Shown: positions 16,485-24,905 of the stretch, piece after piece
How positions within the stretch are numbered: position 1 is the stretch's first letter
Layout: every line of letters starts with the position of its first letter
DNA from: Treponema sp. UBA7590
GTDB lineage: Bacteria; Spirochaetota; Spirochaetia; Treponematales; Treponemataceae
DNA length: 39,562 nucleotides
Assembly: GCA_002478955.1 (NCBI GenBank)
Contig: DLKK01000090.1
Span: 5,859 to 45,420 of the forward strand
Direction of reading: 5' to 3'
The notes under the pieces: generated by a model
Database searches by the model: none
What the model was told of the DNA's origin: nothing
The model's input: only the letters and a program-made list of their open reading frames with translations
Translations under genes and position numbers: made by a program

Positions 16485-16610
16485 ATGTTTTATGTGATTA
16501 TATTTTTAAGCATTATTGCTGGAACAATTTTTTTTGCGTTTATTGGTTGCGTAATAGATAATTTTTTTGATGCAATTATTGAAAAAATGGATGCAAAACA
16601 AAAATATTAG
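16485..16610 (+). CDS. Small membrane peptide, 41 aa
   Basis: ATG at 16485 follows GAGGA by about 6 bases. A TTG at 16467 in the same frame has GGGGAGAG before it and would add 6 residues (MNSRIA), so two good starts exist. The peptide has one strong helix (VIIFLSIIAGTIFFAFIGCV) and a charged amphipathic tail (DNFFDAIIEKMDAKQKY). This N-terminal helix plus soluble tail is typical of real small bacterial membrane proteins. Family unknown. Confidence 0.5.
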   Translation: MFYVIIFLSIIAGTIFFAFIGCVIDNFFDAIIEKMDAKQKY

Positions 16611-16650
16611 TTGTGTCGATTTGACTAAAGAGCCTATAAAATTTACAATA

Positions 16651-16687
16651 CCTTTACAAAATATGAAAAAGTGTCATTTTGTAAAGG
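16651..16687 (+). promoter_or_regulatory. Dyad spanning the apeN start codon
   Basis: CCTTTACA (16651-16658) and TGTAAAGG (16680-16687) form a perfect 8-bp inverted repeat with the apeN ATG (16663) in the loop. The start has no visible Shine-Dalgarno sequence. The dyad could be an RNA hairpin controlling translation, or an operator. Confidence 0.4.
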
Positions 16688-17250
16688 TGTTTTTTTTGCT
16701 GCTTTCGGCATGGATTTTCTTTTCCGGATGTACAAGCACAAAAATAATCGGTGATTCTAATATTGAGCCGATTTACATAACAAATATAAAAAAATTGTAT
16801 CTTCTTCCTCCTTTTGATATTGAAAAAAATATTGATAGCGAGCAGTTGTTGACTGCGACTTTTGGCGATAATACAATGGCTTTTCTGGCTTATCTAAAAG
16901 CTGATGAAAATGAAATTTTTCTTTCAATGTTCAATGATTTTGGAACAGGAATGGGAACTCTTTTTTATGATGGTGTGAATATTTCTTTTGATTCGCCGGT
17001 TTTTCCACAAAATTTAAAATCAGAATATATTGTTGCCGACCTTCAGTTTGCGTATTACAAAGTTCATTCAATCCAGAAGCTTTTAAAATCAATAAAGATG
17101 AAGATGGTTGTTGAAAAAAACGAGAATTCTGAAAAACGAAAAATCTACAATGGTCCATTTTTGATTGAGGAAATAACAAAATCAGAAAAAAGCATCGTGA
17201 TAAAAAATAAACTTCGTGGCTATGAATATGTCCTTCAGGAGGTTGAGTAG
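16663..17250 (+). CDS. apeN: ApeN-like DUF3261 lipoprotein
   Basis: The ATG at 16663 is preferred because it begins a typical lipoprotein signal peptide: MKK, a hydrophobic core, and the lipobox FFSGC with the lipidated Cys at residue 23. An earlier in-frame ATG at 16567 would put about 30 polar residues before the signal and overlaps the 41-residue peptide. The 195-residue protein has the DUF3261 pattern: GTGMGTLFYDGVNISFD, then LKSEYIVADLQFAYY, and a C-terminal strand pair IVIKNKLRGYEYVL. In APE clusters this family is the putative outer-membrane acceptor partner of ApeL. It is followed without a gap by apeO. Confidence 0.82.
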   Translation: MKKCHFVKVFFLLLSAWIFFSGCTSTKIIGDSNIEPIYITNIKKLYLLPPFDIEKNIDSEQLLTATFGDNTMAFLAYLKADENEIFLSMFNDFGTGMGTLFYDGVNISFDSPVFPQNLKSEYIVADLQFAYYKVHSIQKLLKSIKMKMVVEKNENSEKRKIYNGPFLIEEITKSEKSIVIKNKLRGYEYVLQEVE

Positions 17251-18447
17251 TTGCTTCCAGTTTATTTTTCAAGACCGGCAGTTTTTTGCGCAGCCGGAAA
17301 TAATATTGACGAACTTTGGGAAAATGTTGTTTCTGGCTCCCAGAAAGGAATTTGCCGCGTAAAGGCGTTGAACGGCAAGGAATTTTTTGCGGCACGGATT
17401 GCGGATTCTCTGCTGAAAAAATCAAGCGGGCGCTACGATATGCGGATTATCCGGCTTGAGGAACAGACTGTCTGCCAGCTTGAGGATAAAATTGAATTTG
17501 TAAAGAATAAATACGGCGAAGAAAAAATTGGTGTTTGCGTTGGCTCTTGTGACAATGGCACGGAATTTTCAATTGAAGGCCACCGGAAATATTTTGCGCG
17601 CGGTGAATTTTCTAAGGATTATGCGCTGGAAATTCAGGGCGCGGATTATGTTGCTTCTTTTATCAGCGAAAAATACGGATTGAAAGGTCCGGCTCTTGCT
17701 TTTGAAACAGCGTGCTCTTCCAGCGCGGGCGCAATAATCAAGGCGGCGGAACTGATTCGTTCTGGAATTTGTGATGCGGTTGTTGCCGGCGGAATTGATA
17801 TTGCAAGCGACACGGTTCTTATGGGATTTGATTCTTTGGAAGCAATTTCTTCTGAAATCACAAATCCTTTCAGCAAAAACCGGCATGGAATAACTTTGGG
17901 CGAAGCTGGAAGTTTTTTTGTTATGACAAAGGAAATTCTTCGGGATGAGCTGCCAGTTCAGCTTTTGGGTTATGGTGAATCTGCAGATGCGTATCACATG
18001 ACAAGTCCGGATCCTACTGGCGATGGTGCAAGGCGCGCAATGGAAAAAGCCTTTAATTTTGCTGGAATCGGTCCGGAAGAAGTTGATTATGTAAATCTTC
18101 ATGGAACTGGCACAAAATACAATGACAGCATGGAAGCAAAAGCGATTTCTGCGGTTTTTGGAAAAAATAATGTCGCGGTGAGCACAACAAAGCCGGTTAC
18201 AGGACATACTTTGGGCGCGGCAGGTGCATTGGAAGCTGCAATTTGTTATGCTTGTATCGAAAAAAACTGCGGAAAAGATGAAATAACTCTTCCGGTTCAA
18301 GTTTGGGATAAACAGCAAGATTCTGAAATTCCTGTGTTGAATATTGTTGATGAAAATAGTAAAAATTCTGGAAAAGTGAAAATCTGTTTAAGCAATTCTT
18401 TTGCTTTTGGCGGGGCAAATTCCAGTCTGATAATCGGAATAAAATAG
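17251..18447 (+). CDS. apeO: ApeO-like beta-ketoacyl-ACP synthase
   Basis: The start is TTG 17251, directly after the apeN stop, with a strong AGGAGG inside the apeN end. The 398-residue thiolase-fold protein has the complete catalytic set: Cys155 in ETACSSSAG, His284 in NLHGTGT and His319 in KPVTGHTLGAAG, plus the C-terminal FAFGGANSSL. It should catalyse decarboxylative condensation of malonyl-ACP with the growing chain. In Xenorhabdus it is the active subunit of the ApeO-ApeC pair. ApeC lies 11 kb upstream in the same cluster, as in the known systems. Confidence 0.92.
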   Translation: MLPVYFSRPAVFCAAGNNIDELWENVVSGSQKGICRVKALNGKEFFAARIADSLLKKSSGRYDMRIIRLEEQTVCQLEDKIEFVKNKYGEEKIGVCVGSCDNGTEFSIEGHRKYFARGEFSKDYALEIQGADYVASFISEKYGLKGPALAFETACSSSAGAIIKAAELIRSGICDAVVAGGIDIASDTVLMGFDSLEAISSEITNPFSKNRHGITLGEAGSFFVMTKEILRDELPVQLLGYGESADAYHMTSPDPTGDGARRAMEKAFNFAGIGPEEVDYVNLHGTGTKYNDSMEAKAISAVFGKNNVAVSTTKPVTGHTLGAAGALEAAICYACIEKNCGKDEITLPVQVWDKQQDSEIPVLNIVDENSKNSGKVKICLSNSFAFGGANSSLIIGIK

Positions 18448-18456
18448 GGGTAAAAA

Positions 18457-18969
18457 ATGGCAGATGTAGAACCTAAGAATGTGGCTCAGTTTATTGACCA
18501 TGATGAGCTTATAAATTATCTTCCTCACAAAGGAAAGATGTTTTTGCTGAGCCGAGTTACTCAGCACGATGTTGAAAAACACACAATCACAAGCGAATAC
18601 GATATTACAAAAGATTGTATTTTCTACGAGGAAGAATTTGATGGAGTTCCAACTTGGGCGGGATTTGAGCTTATGGCTCAGGGAATTTCTGCTCTTACAG
18701 GAATTACAAATAAAATCAAAGGACGAACGCCGCTTCCAGGAATGATTCTGAGCGTTGTTGATTTTAAGGCTTCTGTTGGATTTTTAAAGAATGGCTCGAC
18801 TTGCCAGATGAAAATCGCAGAAGATTACCGTGATGAAGAAACTCATACTTATCGCTATTTGTGCAGTCTTTTTGCTGCGGTGGGCGACACAGAACCTGCT
18901 GCAACAGCAAAAATTACCGTAATGGAAACAGAAGATATGCTTGCAATGTTTAAAGGTAAGGCTGAATAG
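18457..18969 (+). CDS. apeP: ApeP-like dehydratase (hotdog fold)
   Basis: The 170-residue protein starts at an ATG with AGGGGT upstream. It has the FabA/FabZ-like N-terminal motif YLPHKGKMFLLSRV (21-34, with His24) and the central helix segment PTWAGFELMAQGISALTG. It is longer than ApeI and probably forms the mixed dehydratase with it. It acts on 3-hydroxyacyl-ACP made by ApeQ. Gap to apeQ is 42 bases with its own ribosome binding site (GGGGGAAA). Confidence 0.88.
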   Translation: MADVEPKNVAQFIDHDELINYLPHKGKMFLLSRVTQHDVEKHTITSEYDITKDCIFYEEEFDGVPTWAGFELMAQGISALTGITNKIKGRTPLPGMILSVVDFKASVGFLKNGSTCQMKIAEDYRDEETHTYRYLCSLFAAVGDTEPAATAKITVMETEDMLAMFKGKAE

Positions 18970-19011
18970 GCTGATGCGCTAAGCGAAAGTTTTATAATTT
19001 TTGGGGGAAAT

Positions 19012-19779
19012 ATGAGCGAAAACGAAAATAAGAAAGTTTTAGTTACTGGTGCTTCAGGTGGAATTGGCCGTGCCTGTGCAGTTGAAGCCGCAAAAGCCGG
19101 ATATTATGTTATTTGTCATTACAATGGAAATAAGGCGCGCGCGGAAGAAACTCTTGCGGAAATAAAAGCTGCCGGCGGAAATGGCGAATTGATTCAGTTC
19201 AATGTTGCCGACCGCGAGGATTGTAAGGCAAAGCTTGGAGAACTTGTTTCTAAACTTGCAGAAAATGGCGAAATCCTTTGGGGAATTATTAACAATGCAG
19301 GAATTACCCGCGACAACACTTTTGTTGGTCTTGAGGACAGCGACTGGGATTCTGTAATCCACACAAATCTGGACAGTTTTTATAATGTCCTAAAGCCGCT
19401 TGTTATGACTATGGCTAGTCGAAAAAACAAGCGCGGCGGAAGAATTATTACAATGGCTTCTGTAAGCGGAATAATTGGAAACCGCGGACAGTCAAATTAT
19501 TCTGCTTCAAAAGCTGGAATTATTGGCGCGACAAAAGCGTTGGCTGTTGAGCTTGCCGGAAGAAATATTACCTGCAACGTAATTGCTCCTGGTGCAATTG
19601 AAACTGAAATGACAGCAAATATCATTCCAGAGGCAAAAGAGATAATGCTCAGCACAATTCCGATGAAGCGCATGGGCAAACCAGAGGAAATTGCCGCTGC
19701 GGCAGTTTTCCTGCTTAGCGAAGGCGCTTCTTACATAACTCGTCAAGTAATCACAGTTGACGGCGGAATGGTTGGATAA
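19012..19779 (+). CDS. apeQ: ApeQ-like 3-oxoacyl-ACP reductase (FabG family)
   Basis: The 255-residue short-chain dehydrogenase has the NADPH-binding TGASGGIG (12-19), NNAG (94-97) and the catalytic Ser (about 152), Tyr163 and Lys167 in NYSASK. The APGAIETEMT and ITVDGGMVG segments are typical of FabG. It reduces the 3-keto group after each condensation. The single reductase of the cluster is this ketoreductase; no enoyl reductase is encoded, which is why the product would keep its conjugated double bonds. Confidence 0.93.
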   Translation: MSENENKKVLVTGASGGIGRACAVEAAKAGYYVICHYNGNKARAEETLAEIKAAGGNGELIQFNVADREDCKAKLGELVSKLAENGEILWGIINNAGITRDNTFVGLEDSDWDSVIHTNLDSFYNVLKPLVMTMASRKNKRGGRIITMASVSGIIGNRGQSNYSASKAGIIGATKALAVELAGRNITCNVIAPGAIETEMTANIIPEAKEIMLSTIPMKRMGKPEEIAAAAVFLLSEGASYITRQVITVDGGMVG

Positions 19780-19817
19780 TAATTTTGAAAACGAGTCAGA
19801 AAAAAAAGGAAACAAAT

Positions 19818-21083
19818 ATGAATTTTACAAAACCTAATGGAAAGCGTCGTGTTGTGATTACAGGCGCAGGAATGATGAGCGGGCTTGGTCAGACTTGGGA
19901 AGAAGCGTTTGCTCAGCTTAAGTCTTATAAGAATTGCATTAAAAATATGGAAGAATGGCACGATATTCAGGGAATGAATACTCACCTTGCGTGTCCGGCT
20001 AAGGGCGAAATTCCAAAATATCCGCGTAAATTGGTTCGCGGAATGGGACGGGTTGCGCTTCTTTCTTATCATACTTCGCAGATGGCTTTGCAGATGGCTG
20101 GTCTTTTAAACGAAGACGGAACAATTGTTGATGAATGTAAAAACGGCAGAACTGGGGTTGCTTACGGTTCTTCGATGGGTTCTTTTGATTCGATTCAGGA
20201 ACTTACAAGCGTTATGGAAGACCGCTGCACTGCAAAAGTAAATTCTTCAACTTATATTAAATGTATGCCTCATACTTGCGCCGCAAATATTGAAGTAACT
20301 TACCAGCTTAAAGGCCGAATGATTGTAACAAGCGAGGCTTGTACTTCTGGTTCGCAGTCGATTGGTTATGCGTACGAGACAATTGAAAACGGCTTGCAGG
20401 ATATGATGATTGCCGGCGGTGCGGAAGAGCTTTGTCCGCCGGATGCGGCTATTTTTGACCAGCTTGGTTCAACTTCAATCCGCAATGAGCATCCGGAAAC
20501 TGCTCCGAGCCCTTTTGACAAAGATCGCGACGGTCTTGTTATTGGCGAAGGCGCAGGAACTTTGATTCTTGAAGATTTGGAACACGCTGTAAAACGTGGC
20601 GCAAAAATTTATGCTGAAATTGTCGGCTTTGGTACAAATACGGACGGAACCCACATTACTTCGCCAAACAGCGAGACTATGGGAATTTGTATGCAGCTTG
20701 CGCTTGATTCGGCAAATCTTAAGGCTGACGACATTGCTTACGTAAATGCGCACGGAACTTCAACTCACCACGGAGATATTGCGGAAACAACCGCTACAGA
20801 GCGCGTTTTTGGTAGGAAAGTTCCGATTTCTTCAACAAAATCATACATCGGTCACACTTTGGGTGCGTGCGGTGCGGTTGAGGCTTGGCTTACAATCAAC
20901 ATGATGAACGAAGGCTGGTTCCATCCAACATTGAATTTAAAGAATGTTGATCCTGAATGTGGCGATTTGGACTACATCAAGGACGAAGGCCGCAAAATCG
21001 ATGCCGAATATGTGATGAGCAACAACTTCGCGTTTGCCGGAATCAATACATCTTTGATTTTCAAGAAGTGGCACGAAGAGTAG
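19818..21083 (+). CDS. apeR: ApeR-like beta-ketoacyl-ACP synthase (FabF-like)
   Basis: The ATG at 19818 has AAAAGGAAA upstream. A TTG at 19785 would add 11 Lys-rich residues and is less likely. The 421-residue protein has Cys175 in SEACTSGSQS, His312 in NAHGTSTHHGD and His345 in KSYIGHTLGACG, so it is a full ketosynthase. In Xenorhabdus the ApeR homodimer is linked to the first elongation steps, before the ApeO-ApeC pair takes over. It is the last gene of the operon; a hairpin lies between it and the convergent next gene. Confidence 0.92.
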   Translation: MNFTKPNGKRRVVITGAGMMSGLGQTWEEAFAQLKSYKNCIKNMEEWHDIQGMNTHLACPAKGEIPKYPRKLVRGMGRVALLSYHTSQMALQMAGLLNEDGTIVDECKNGRTGVAYGSSMGSFDSIQELTSVMEDRCTAKVNSSTYIKCMPHTCAANIEVTYQLKGRMIVTSEACTSGSQSIGYAYETIENGLQDMMIAGGAEELCPPDAAIFDQLGSTSIRNEHPETAPSPFDKDRDGLVIGEGAGTLILEDLEHAVKRGAKIYAEIVGFGTNTDGTHITSPNSETMGICMQLALDSANLKADDIAYVNAHGTSTHHGDIAETTATERVFGRKVPISSTKSYIGHTLGACGAVEAWLTINMMNEGWFHPTLNLKNVDPECGDLDYIKDEGRKIDAEYVMSNNFAFAGINTSLIFKKWHEE

Positions 21084-21090
21084 TTTTTGC

Positions 21091-21146
21091 TTAAAAAAAA
21101 GTTGGATTTTGATTGTTGAAATAAAATTCTGGTCAAAATTCAACTT
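21091..21146 (-). terminator. Terminator hairpin between convergent genes
   Basis: A 14-bp stem with one mismatch (21099-21112 with 21133-21146) and a 20-base loop. On the minus strand it is followed by eight T, so it ends the methyltransferase transcript, with its arm overlapping that stop codon. It may also slow plus-strand transcripts leaving apeR, where the following sequence (TACTTTTC) is only a weak T-tract. Confidence 0.6.
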
Positions 21147-22317
21147 ACTTTTCGAGCAGATTTTTTAGCGTTGGAGAAATGTTCAGCGCGGTTATTAGTT
21201 CTTCGGCGGCAGTTTTTGCTTTTTGTTGCGTTGCATCCAGTTGATTTTCTGATTTTTTTACAGCGCGAATCAAAATGTTTTTTGGCGTGTGTTCCATGTC
21301 GATGAATTCAAGAAGCTGAACATTGTATCCTGCGCTTTCTAAAAGTTCTCCGCGGAGCGCGTCCGTTGCGAGGGCGGCAAACCGTTCTTTTATGATTCCG
21401 TATTTTAAAAGCGGCTTAAATTCTTCTGGAACGGAATTCTTGTTCAACTGGCTGTTTATTTCGTGCTGGCAGCAAGGAACGCTTAGAATCGCCTTGCAGT
21501 TGTGTTTTACTGTGTAATTCAGCGCAAAATCAGTTGCCGTGTCGCATGCGTGCAGCGTGATTACGATATCCGGCTCATTTTGATAATTGTAGTCGGCAAT
21601 GTTTCCTGTATCAAATTTTATTCCTTTTAAATTCAGCTGGGCGGCAATTTTGTTGCAATATTCAATCACGTCTTTTTTTAGATCAAGCCCGATTATTTCC
21701 ACTTCAAGATGTTTTATTTCTGTCAAAAAATAATGAACCGCAAATGTAAGGTACGATTTTCCGCAGCCAAAATCTGCAATTCTGATGATTTTGTTTGCTG
21801 TCTGTTTTTGGATTTCCGGCAAAATGTCGTCTATAAACTCAAGAAATCGGTTTATCTGGCGGAATTTGTCGTGTTTTGAGTTGATTATTTTTCCCTCGCT
21901 TGTCATAAGTCCGAGCAAAACCATAAATGGCACGGGATTTCCTTCTGGAATAAGATAATTTTTTTGCCGGTCGCCATTTTTCCAGATGATATTTTTGTTT
22001 TTCGGAAGATTTTCAGTGTTCAGTTTTTTTACAAGTTTTGTTACGTTTCCTTTTTTGTTTCCAAGATAAGTTATTTCTTCTGAGTCTGTGCGCAAAACGC
22101 AATTTTTGAAAGTTGTTCCGGCATGAGTTTTTATGAATTCATTCAATTCTTCTTCAGTTTTTTGCTCGTGGAAAGCCTGGGTTTTTGTGAATTTTTCTAT
22201 GTAATACATAGTTTTGTTTGAGTTGTTCGCGGCCTGGGCTTTTATGCGTAAATATGGGCGGTCAAGAATTTCTTCAATATTTTTTGCTGGTTTGCTGAAT
22301 GTGCAGGAGATTATCAT
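21145..22317 (-). CDS. Methyltransf_32-type SAM-dependent methyltransferase
   Basis: The 390-residue protein has motif I in ADFGCGKSYLTFAVHYF (181-197), a following acidic strand end IIGLDLK (208-214), the family motif LHACDTATD (255-263) and PCCQHE (281-286). These match PF13679, which includes eukaryotic METTL25-like proteins. The substrate is not known. The N-terminal about 140 residues are family-specific. The start at 22317 lacks a good ribosome binding site, and a TATACA -10-like element on the minus strand (22337-22332) is very close, so the mRNA leader may be only a few bases. It is divergent from parA. Confidence 0.85.
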   Translation of the reverse strand: MIISCTFSKPAKNIEEILDRPYLRIKAQAANNSNKTMYYIEKFTKTQAFHEQKTEEELNEFIKTHAGTTFKNCVLRTDSEEITYLGNKKGNVTKLVKKLNTENLPKNKNIIWKNGDRQKNYLIPEGNPVPFMVLLGLMTSEGKIINSKHDKFRQINRFLEFIDDILPEIQKQTANKIIRIADFGCGKSYLTFAVHYFLTEIKHLEVEIIGLDLKKDVIEYCNKIAAQLNLKGIKFDTGNIADYNYQNEPDIVITLHACDTATDFALNYTVKHNCKAILSVPCCQHEINSQLNKNSVPEEFKPLLKYGIIKERFAALATDALRGELLESAGYNVQLLEFIDMEHTPKNILIRAVKKSENQLDATQQKAKTAAEELITALNISPTLKNLLEK

Positions 22318-22350
22318 AACAGTTTAAATGTATACCAAATGCAAAAAAAA

Positions 22351-22359
22351 TGATATATT
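22351..22359 (+). promoter_or_regulatory. Extended -10 promoter of parA, possible leaderless mRNA
   Basis: TGA followed by TATATT (22354-22359) is an extended -10 element. Transcription would begin at about 22366-22367, which is the parA ATG. No ribosome binding site is visible before that ATG, in keeping with a leaderless transcript. The -35 match is poor. Confidence 0.4.
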
Positions 22360-22366
22360 TAAAGTT

Positions 22367-23122
22367 ATGGGTAAAACTATTGTTTTTGTAAACCAGAAGG
22401 GTGGAGTTGGAAAAACCACTTCCTGTATAAATATCGGAGCGTACATTGCTCTTTCTGGAAAAAAAGTTCTTCTTGTGGATTTTGACTCTCAGGGAAATAT
22501 GTCTAGCGGTGTCGGTGTTTCTAAGGACAAGCCTACAATCTACGAATTGCTCGCCGGTCAAGTAACTGCCGAACAGGCAATAAAACATACTCCTGTTGAA
22601 AATCTTGATGCAATCAGTGCTTCAATTGATTTGTCTGGTGCCGCAATCGAACTTGTTGAGCAGGACGACCGCGAATTTTTTCTTAAAAAAGTCCTGGATC
22701 CTTTAAAGGAAGTTTACGATTATATTTTGATTGATTGCCCTCCGTCGCTTGGAATTTTGACTTTGAACGGACTTGCCGCGGCGGATCAGGTTCTTGTTCC
22801 AATGCAGTGTGAATATTTTGCCCTTGAAGGAATAACACTTCTTTTGAAATCAGTTAATAAAGTTCAGCAGGGAATTAATCCGAAACTCACAATCGGGGGA
22901 ATTTTCTTTACAATGTATGATTCCCGAACTCGTCTTGCGCAAGATGTTGTGATGCAGGTAAAAACTTATTTTAAGGACGTTGTTTTTAGCACAATTATTC
23001 CAAGAAATGTCAGATTGTCTGAAGCTCCTTCAAGAGGACTTCCAATTTGCAATTATGATCCTGAATGTGCCGGTGCAAAAAGCTACAAAAAACTTGCAGA
23101 GGAGATAATGCATCGTGGCTAA
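22367..23122 (+). CDS. parA: Chromosome-partitioning ATPase ParA
   Basis: The ATG at 22367 begins the conserved MGKTIVFVNQKGGVGKTT, with the deviant Walker A motif KGGVGKTT (11-18). An in-frame ATG at 22328 would add 13 residues not seen in the family. VLLVDFDSQGN and DYILIDCPPSLG are the Walker A' and B regions. The 251-residue length is that of chromosomal ParA/Soj. It moves ParB-bound origin regions or positions them, using ATP and nonspecific DNA binding. Its end overlaps parB by 8 bases. Confidence 0.96.
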   Translation: MGKTIVFVNQKGGVGKTTSCINIGAYIALSGKKVLLVDFDSQGNMSSGVGVSKDKPTIYELLAGQVTAEQAIKHTPVENLDAISASIDLSGAAIELVEQDDREFFLKKVLDPLKEVYDYILIDCPPSLGILTLNGLAAADQVLVPMQCEYFALEGITLLLKSVNKVQQGINPKLTIGGIFFTMYDSRTRLAQDVVMQVKTYFKDVVFSTIIPRNVRLSEAPSRGLPICNYDPECAGAKSYKKLAEEIMHRG

Positions 23123-24074
23123 AAAAGGTGGATTAGGTCTTGGTCGCGGACTGGACGCGCTGATGGGCGGAAGCAGCAATGTTCCTCTTTCCGGGCTTGG
23201 AAGCGCAAAAGATATTCAAAAGGACGAAAACGGAAAACCAACAAATCTTCCGGCTGGAGTGACTGTTGATGATGATGGAACTTTGTGGGCGAATCCGGCG
23301 GATTTTATTGCTAATCCAAAACAGCCGCGAACCGAATTTGACCAGAAAAAACTTGAGGAACTTGCGGATTCAATCCGTGAAAATGGCGTTATTGAACCGA
23401 TTATCATCGAGCCGGCGGAAAACGGAAAATTCTATATTATTGCCGGAGAACGCCGAACAAGAGCTTCGTTGCTTGCGGGTCTTTCAAAAGTTCCTGTCCA
23501 GATTAGAAAATTTGATGAGATTCAGCGGCTTCAGGTTGCGCTTATTGAAAATATTCAACGTGCGGATTTGAATCCGATTGATGAGGCTCAGGCGTATTAT
23601 AATCTGATGGAACTTGGCGAACTCACACATGAAGAAGTTGCTAAGCGAGTTGGAAAAAATCGTTCTACGGTAACAAATTCAGTTCGCCTTTTAAAGCTTC
23701 CAGACGACATGAAAAAGTCGCTTATTGATGGTCAGATTACTTCCGGTCATGCGCGTGCGTTGCTTTCGGTTTCTAATCCTGCCGATCAGCGCATTATGTT
23801 TGGAAAAATTATCGGCAGCGGTTTGAACGTTCGCGAGACAGAAGAGTTGGCTCAGCTTTACAACAACGGCGGTCGGGCTGCATCTAATAAACCTGCAAAA
23901 AAAATGGTAAAAAAAGATCCGGAAATTGCCCGGATTGAGCAGAAATTCATCGACATTTTTGGCACAAAAGTTACGCTGAAAGGTTCTCTTGATAAAGGTT
24001 CGATTGAAATAAATTATTTTACAAAAGAAGATTTGAATCGTCTTTACAACATAATTGCGCCAAATCAGGAATAG
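23115..24074 (+). CDS. parB: Chromosome-partitioning protein ParB
   Basis: GTG start at 23115 inside parA, with GGAG about 10 bases upstream. The 319-residue protein has a conserved N-terminus that contacts ParA (KKGGLGLGRGLDALMGG), then the CTP-binding ParB/Srx domain with NPKQPRTEF (67-75) and GERRTRA (111-117), ENIQRADLNP (145-154), a helix-turn-helix (LTHEEVAKRVGKNRSTVTNS, 170-189) and a C-terminal dimer domain. A longer than usual linker of about 40 residues stands before the CTPase domain. I found no parS-like site (GTTTCACGTGAAAC core) by eye in the window. Confidence 0.95.
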   Translation: MAKKGGLGLGRGLDALMGGSSNVPLSGLGSAKDIQKDENGKPTNLPAGVTVDDDGTLWANPADFIANPKQPRTEFDQKKLEELADSIRENGVIEPIIIEPAENGKFYIIAGERRTRASLLAGLSKVPVQIRKFDEIQRLQVALIENIQRADLNPIDEAQAYYNLMELGELTHEEVAKRVGKNRSTVTNSVRLLKLPDDMKKSLIDGQITSGHARALLSVSNPADQRIMFGKIIGSGLNVRETEELAQLYNNGGRAASNKPAKKMVKKDPEIARIEQKFIDIFGTKVTLKGSLDKGSIEINYFTKEDLNRLYNIIAPNQE

Positions 24075-24083
24075 CGGTGTTTT

Positions 24084-24830
24084 TCAGACTTTAAGCGCAC
24101 CTAGAACTTTTCCGATGCTTTCGTGGATTACAAGGTTCGCTTTGTAGTCGCTGGAAGTTTCTGATTTGTTGATAAGAATCATATTTTCACCGGTAAAATA
24201 GTCAATAAGGCCTGCCGCCGGGTAAACCACAAGCGATGTCCCGCCGATTATCAGTGTGTCTGCGTTGCGGATTGCGTTTATTGCGCCATTTATTACGTTC
24301 TGGTCAAGTCCTTCCTCGTAAAGAACTACATCAGGTTTTACAAGTCCGTTGCATTTTGTGCAGTGAGGAAGTTTGTCCGGGGCATTTTCACTTTCTGCGA
24401 TAAAATCAATGTCGTATTTTGCGCCGCATTTCATGCAGAAATTCCGCAAGGTGCTTCCGTGCAATTCAAAAACATTTTTGCTTCCAGCTTTCTGGTGAAG
24501 TCCGTCAATGTTTTGCGTTACAATCGCTTTCAATTTTCCTTTTTGTTCCATTTTTGCAAGTTGAAAATGCGCGATGTTCGGCTCGACATTTTTGATAATC
24601 AGTTTTTTTCTGTAAAAACGGTAAAATTCAACAGGATTTGCATCAAAAAAACTTCTGCTGATAATTGTTTCTGGCGGATATTTCCATTCCTGGCTGTAAA
24701 GTCCGTCCTGGCTTCTAAAATCGGGAATTCCGCTTTCTGTGGAAACTCCTGCGCCACCAAAAAAGACAATGTTTTTTGCGTTGTCGTAAATCTTCTGGAA
24801 TTCGGCAATTTTTTCATCTGGATTATTCAT
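24084..24830 (-). CDS. cobB: NAD-dependent protein deacylase, sirtuin family
   Basis: The 248-residue SIR2-family enzyme has GAGVSTESGIPDFR (26-39), TQNIDGLH (105-112), catalytic His124 in FELHGS and four zinc Cys (132, 135, 157, 160). GGTSLVVYPAAG and LINKS complete the NAD pocket. It would remove acetyl or other acyl groups from protein lysines. It is convergent with parB with only 9 bases between the stops and no clear terminator there. The ribosome binding site is weak. The symbol follows the bacterial CobB/SrtN family in general. Confidence 0.94.
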   Translation of the reverse strand: MNNPDEKIAEFQKIYDNAKNIVFFGGAGVSTESGIPDFRSQDGLYSQEWKYPPETIISRSFFDANPVEFYRFYRKKLIIKNVEPNIAHFQLAKMEQKGKLKAIVTQNIDGLHQKAGSKNVFELHGSTLRNFCMKCGAKYDIDFIAESENAPDKLPHCTKCNGLVKPDVVLYEEGLDQNVINGAINAIRNADTLIIGGTSLVVYPAAGLIDYFTGENMILINKSETSSDYKANLVIHESIGKVLGALKV

Positions 24831-24905
24831 AATGGTTCAATTTTACCACTTACCCAAGAAATTTAAAGAATTCATGTTAAATTTCCGATAAAAAACTGTA
24901 AAAAT

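Noticed and set aside
16308..16662. Terminator or promoter between apeM and apeN
   Set aside because: No convincing hairpin with a T-tract and no clear -35/-10 pair were found; small ORFs explain the gap better.
22318..24083. parS site near parAB
   Set aside because: No palindromic TGTTTCACGTGAAACA-like sequence was seen by eye here or elsewhere in the window.
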